From: Unio delphinus
Lineage: Eukaryota; Mollusca; Bivalvia; Unionida; Unionidae
Assembly (NCBI GenBank): GCA_029339505.1
Contig: JAQISU010000057.1
Span: forward strand, 9,082,001-9,146,000
Direction: 5' to 3'
DNA: 64,000 nucleotides
Positions 59,996 through 64,000 of the stretch are shown here, in pieces. The notes below the pieces were generated by a model that was not told the origin of the DNA, made no database searches, and saw only the letters and a list, made by a program, of their open reading frames with translations. Numbering within the stretch: the stretch's first letter is position 1; every line of letters begins with the position of its first letter. The translations under genes and the position numbers were made by a program.

Positions 59996-62314
59996 AGGGG
60001 TGGGCAATTGTTTTGGCTCGGGGGCCACTTTGTAGGAGCGGAGGTTAGCGGAGGGCCGCACCGTTTAAAATAATTGTATTCATTAGTTAACATTACATTT
60101 CATTTCAGAAAAAGTATAAATTGTATCATAAAAATCAATAAATAAAAATTAAACAATATTGGTAGTTTTATTCAATTTATTTATTGTGCTAATTTCATAT
60201 CATCTAACTTTGTAGCTGCTAGCACATTTAATTATATAATCAGTTTAATGAGACAAGTGTACCCTATCACACTTTTTTACATTTTTTTTTAAATCAGGAG
60301 TGAAGTTGCTTGTTGAGATTCTCATCACTGCCTGCAAGTTAATGTCTGTCAAAGAGCATCTATATTTACTCTTGTTGATCTTCATGCAAGAAAAACTTCG
60401 CTCACAAATATATGTAGAACCATAGAGAACATTTTCCAAGCAAATGTCTTCACACATGGGAATTTGTCAGCAGACAAAGATTTGTAACAGTCAACTAATG
60501 TCACAGCATTAAACATTTCTTTCACTGTGTGATCTGACTGCATGTTAATTAGTTGAAGCTGCAGCTCCTCAGGTGCTGTATCAATATCAGCAAAGATAAG
60601 ATAAGACAGCAAATTAAATTTAGGCTCAATTTTCTTGAAGTCTTGAAATCTTCTTGTGACCTCGTCCTCCAAACTCTGCAAATGATCCCTAATCTTAGCG
60701 GAAACACTTTCAGGCACTTTCTGTATTCCTAATAAAGGGAAATGACAAAACTTGCCCTCACCTGCTTGCCTTGCAAAAAGACATAGTTTTGCTTTGAATG
60801 ATTTTACATGCTTCCATATTTCATGTACAAACAACTCCTTTCCCTGCAATGTCACATTCAGTTCAGTCAGTTTCTCAAATACATCAGATGCAAACATCAT
60901 CTGTTATCTCCACTCCTCACATTCCATTTTTGTCACAAAATCACAAGAAATCCCCTTCATGTCCAGAAATAAGAGGATTTCATTCTGCAATATCCAGACT
61001 CTTTTTATCACTTTGCCCAAGCTCAACCACCTCACACTGTTGTGGTAAATTACATCTTCATACTCTGCCTCCATATCCTCAAGCAGTGATTTGAACTGTC
61101 GATGGTTGAGTGCCCTTGCTCTGATTGTATTCACCACATTTACAACAGGTTCTACCACATGCTTTAAGTCCAGTGCAGCTTTACAAAAGCTTTCCTGATG
61201 CAAAATGCAATGAAATGACAAGACATCACTGTATGTATCTTTTGCTTGTAACTTGGTTTTTAAAAGCTTAACCATGCCCACATTTTTTCCAGTAAAAGCT
61301 CTGGCCCCATCTGTTGTAACGCTTGCCATTCTATTCCATGACAAGCCACTTTTCTCCATACAATTTACAGCACACTCAAACAAGTCCTGACTAGTGGTTG
61401 TACTTTTCATTGATTCCAGGCCAAGTAATTCCTCTGTGATGAAAAAATTTCATTAATTCCACGGACAAAAATGAATAACTGCGCAATGTCTTCGTTATCT
61501 GTGCTCTCATCCAGTGCCAAAGAAAACCAAACAAAATCTTTGCTCGCAGCTGTTCTGTGAGTTCGTCACTGATTGAGTCAATGCGGTGCATTATAGATAG
61601 TCCTTCTTGACAATGACACGTTTTCAAATCTGCTTCTCACATCAGGACACAATACGCTTGCACAATCTACCATACACTGCTTAACAAACTCACCATCTGA
61701 AAAGGCTTGTTGCGTTTAGCGAGGTTGTAGGCTATCATGAAACTGGCCTCTGTAGCACTATTCTGAAGTATTGATTGCTTTGTAAATAATATTTGCTGCT
61801 TCTTCAGCTTTGTAACACACTCTGCACCTTTTTTCTTGCGTTCTTCCTCGGAAAGTTTGCAGCCAAATTCGTTATGTTTTGTTTCGTGGTGTCGTTTCAG
61901 ATGGTACTCCTTAAATACGGCAATCGTTTCATGACACAGTAAACACACTGCTTTATTGCCTGTATTACCAAAAGAAATATTTGTGTGTCCATTCTTCATT
62001 AAACACACGGGATTCATCACCATTTTTACGTTTTTTCGGATGGTTCATGGCCCCACTTAATTTGGAAATTTATAGATTTTACTGTTGCGAAGACAAAATT
62101 GAAATGAAACAGACCAACCGGAAAAGTGCGTATCTACACTGCCTGCGCACGCGCATTGACGTAGCCGCCCTAATGGAAAACACGAGATGAATTTTCGGTC
62201 GCGCACAGGAGGCAAATCTCAGTTCAAGGCGGGGTTTTCTGAATGTCTTGGCGGGCCACAAAAAAACTGTGGCGGGCCGCATGTGGCCCGCGGGCCGCAA
62301 TTTGCCCATCCCTG
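59996..62314 (-). mobile_element. hAT-superfamily element (Charlie8/GTF2IRD2-like) with terminal inverted repeats
   Basis: Left end CAGG(GG)TGGGCAATTG (start within two bases of 59996) pairs with right end CAATTTGCCCATCCCTG ending at 62314. Both ends carry GGGCCGC/GGCCCGC-rich subterminal motifs, as in Charlie-type hATs. The element sits inside one unit of the 26-bp minisatellite. Flanks ATGTAAAT and CTATAAGT match at 5 of 8 bases, compatible with a decayed 8-bp target duplication. About 2.3 kb, close to an intact single-gene hAT, so it is a full-length but dead copy. Confidence 0.9.
60245..62023 (-). pseudogene. hAT transposase pseudogene (GTF2IRD2/ZBED5/SCAND3-like)
   Basis: N-terminus has a BED-like zinc finger: CLLCHETIAVFKEYHLKRHH then ETKH (near 61940-61860). 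Then come KPFSDGEFVKQCM in a shifted frame, LALDESTDNEDIAQLFIFVRG (first catalytic Asp region, near 61530-61470, another frame), TTDGARAFTGKNVG (near 61315), CILHQESFC, VRWLSLGKVIKR, and a C-terminal dimerisation region GSTYICERSFSCMKINKSK followed by RCSLTDINLQ. Breaks: single-base shifts near 61693, 61560, 61430 and 60430, and an in-frame TAA at 60904-60906 between EEWR and QMMF. The long middle reading frame is otherwise intact, so the copy is moderately old. Confidence 0.9.
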
Positions 62315-63345
62315 CTATAAGTCATACCACTGTATCAATGCTACAAATCATACCACTGTACCAATGACGTAAATCATACCACTGTACCAATGCTACAAAT
62401 CATACAACTGTACCAATCATGTAAATCATACCACTGTACTCATGATGTAGATCATGCCACTTTACTCATGGTGTAAACCATACCACTGTACCATGATGTA
62501 AATCATAACAATCTACCAATGCTACAAATCATAAAACTGTACCAATGATGTAAATCATACCACTCTACTCATGATGTAAATCATGCCCCTGTACGAATGA
62601 TGTAAATCATACCACTGTACGAATGATGTAAATCATACCACTGTACGAATGATGTAAATTATACCACTCTACCCATAATGTAAATCATACCACCGTACCC
62701 ATTATGTAAATTATACCGATCTACCCATAATGTAAACCATACCACTATACCATGATGTAAATTATACCGATCTACACATAATGTAAATCACATTGATCTA
62801 CCTATAATGTAAATCATACCCCTGTACCAATGATGTAAATCATACCACTGTACGCATAATGTAAATCATACCACTGTACCAATGATTTAAGTCATACCAC
62901 TGTACGCATAATGTAAATCATATCACTGTACCAATGATGTAAATCATATCACTCTTGGGGCCCCGAGTGGCCGAGTGGTCTAAAGCGCTGTCCGTTATGG
63001 ATCACTGCCATCTCACCTCTGTCTGCGTGGGTTCGAGTCTAAGATTCGGCTAATGTAGTTATGTGTGAAAGCTTGCCAGTAGCTTCTCGTGGGTCGGTGG
63101 TTCTTTCCGGGTGTTTTCCGGGTTCTTCCTCCACCATTAATACTGGCCGCCATGTATAGCCTATATTGTGCTGAAAAATGGCGTTAAACCATACAATTTT
63201 TTTTTTAAAAATCATATCACTCTACTATGATGTAAATACTACCACTGTACACATGCTTTAAATCATACCACTGTATGCATAATGTAAATCATACCACTGT
63301 ACAAATGATGTAAATCATACCAATCTACCCGATATAAATCGTATC
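62315..63345. repeat. 26-bp minisatellite, about 30 copies, split by hAT and SINE-A
   Basis: The unit is TACCAATGATGTAAATCATA plus CCACTG, with AATGCTACAAATC, CATGATG, CATAATG and GATCTACC variants. One to two units (about 59970-59995) lie left of the hAT element, showing that the array predates it. SINE-A (62956-63208) interrupts the right part. Confidence 0.94.
62941..63223 (+). mobile_element. SINE-A copy with 15-bp target duplication inside the minisatellite
   Basis: AAATCATATCACTCT flanks the element at 62941-62955 and 63209-63223 without mismatch. The head GGGGCCCCGAGTGGCCGAGT, B-box region TGGGTTCGAGTC, body AGCTTCTCGTGGGTCGG and GGCCGCCATG, and tail GAAAAATGGCGTTAAACC are all present. 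The 3' tail is a T10 then A-rich run rather than (AAC)n. This is a young copy. Confidence 0.95.
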
Positions 63346-63814
63346 AAATCTACTCGTGGAGTTCGGAACATTTTGGAACATACTATGTCTTTTTTAGTCT
63401 CGACGCTGTCGACAGTGACAGAAGATAAGATAATATAAAAATTGCATTCACCTTTTATTATTTGATAACAGATATTACACTTGCCAATAACTCCTTCTGA
63501 TGAGTATAGGTAATCTGATGCCATTTCGAATTGAACATTTTAAAAATATGTAACTAATTTAAATTCCTTCAAACATTCTTCATATACCACACATCACGTG
63601 CAGCATATCGGCGTAAGAAGGCAATCAAAGGTTTCATTAGAACTAGAGACCAGGAGAATAGGGTTATATAATATTTTTAAAAAAAAAAAACTTATCAGCA
63701 AGTTTCATATGAGCGAGCCTGTCAGGCCACAAAAATAGGAACGATCAAAAGGACAACTACGATTATTCTACAGCCTCTTTTTACTATCAAAAAGGACAAC
63801 TAGGGTTATTTTAC
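63346..63814. other. Stretch with a 42-bp tandem duplication
   Basis: AAAGGACAACTACGATTATT and AAAGGACAACTAGGGTTATT head two adjacent similar blocks (about 63748-63834). No gene recognised. Confidence 0.45.
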
Positions 63815-64000
63815 GGTCTCTTTTTACTGTTCCATTCACAGTATGAGGTAGGGGTAATTGGAAATAGAAGACACGGCTTTGCAATGAAGCCATGACAGCT
63901 TGGACAATTAGGAAGCAATATAATACCATCAGATGAGGTATTTGTTGACATTATGCTGTTTTAAAAGGTGACATACAAGACACAGGGGGTATACAAGCCA
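63815..64000 (+). repeat. Dispersed repeat R1, copy 3, cut by the window end
   Basis: GTATGAGGTAGGGGTAATTG and GTATTTGTTGACATTATGCT then GTTTTAAAAGGTGACATA align with the left parts of the copies at 48020 and 53485. The right part lies beyond the window. Confidence 0.5.

Noticed and set aside
60752..61094. Plus-strand frames of 98 codons
   Set aside because: Antisense shadows of the hAT transposase.

Overview
This window is animal genomic DNA, AT-rich and crowded with repeats. It is most likely from a mollusc, perhaps a bivalve. Support comes from several tRNA-derived SINE families (two with GTTAAA/GTAAAAC-type 3' ends common in molluscs), intron-like DNA with one isolated exon, decayed mariner, hAT and non-LTR elements, and very heavy micro- and minisatellite content. 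The species cannot be fixed from sequence alone. There are no bacterial features: no operons, no ribosome binding sites and no CRISPR. Most long open frames are tandem repeats that happen to lack stops.

The one convincing host-gene piece is a single exon at 30614-30945 (+). It encodes the propeptide region of an ADAM/ADAMTS-type metalloprotease and has an AG acceptor, a GTAAG donor and consistent phase. No other exon of that gene was recognised. A weaker RecQ-like helicase fragment lies at 32580-32852 (-), and a speculative leucine-rich exon lies at 51971-52062.

Layout: 0-8.6 kb holds microsatellites, a truncated SINE-B, a 68-bp array, a ladder of related pentanucleotide arrays and a 32-bp array. 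9-25 kb holds an antisense LINE remnant, SINE-A and SINE-B copies, a pogo-like MITE, several short-period arrays, a degenerate ~135-bp repeat field, a 99-bp near-perfect foldback element with a 9-bp target duplication, a non-LTR reverse transcriptase tail and SINE-C. 26-38 kb is lower in tandem repeats and holds the metalloprotease exon, the helicase fragment and three palindromic MITE copies. 38.4-52 kb is a cluster of large arrays with periods of 23, 48, 37, 43, 54, 22 and 54 bp. 52-58 kb holds smaller arrays and SINE-A. 58.6-63.3 kb holds a mariner transposase pseudogene, then a hAT element inserted in a 26-bp minisatellite that also carries a SINE-A copy with a 15-bp target duplication.

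The genes do not form a pathway. The biology is mainly repeat turnover: SINEs and a DNA transposon landing inside tandem arrays, SINE tails running into microsatellites, and satellites with higher-order structure. I found no new defence or metabolic system. The most useful leads are the foldback element, the hAT-in-minisatellite nest, the 43-bp higher-order satellite, and an unidentified dispersed repeat at 48.0, 53.5 and 63.8 kb.
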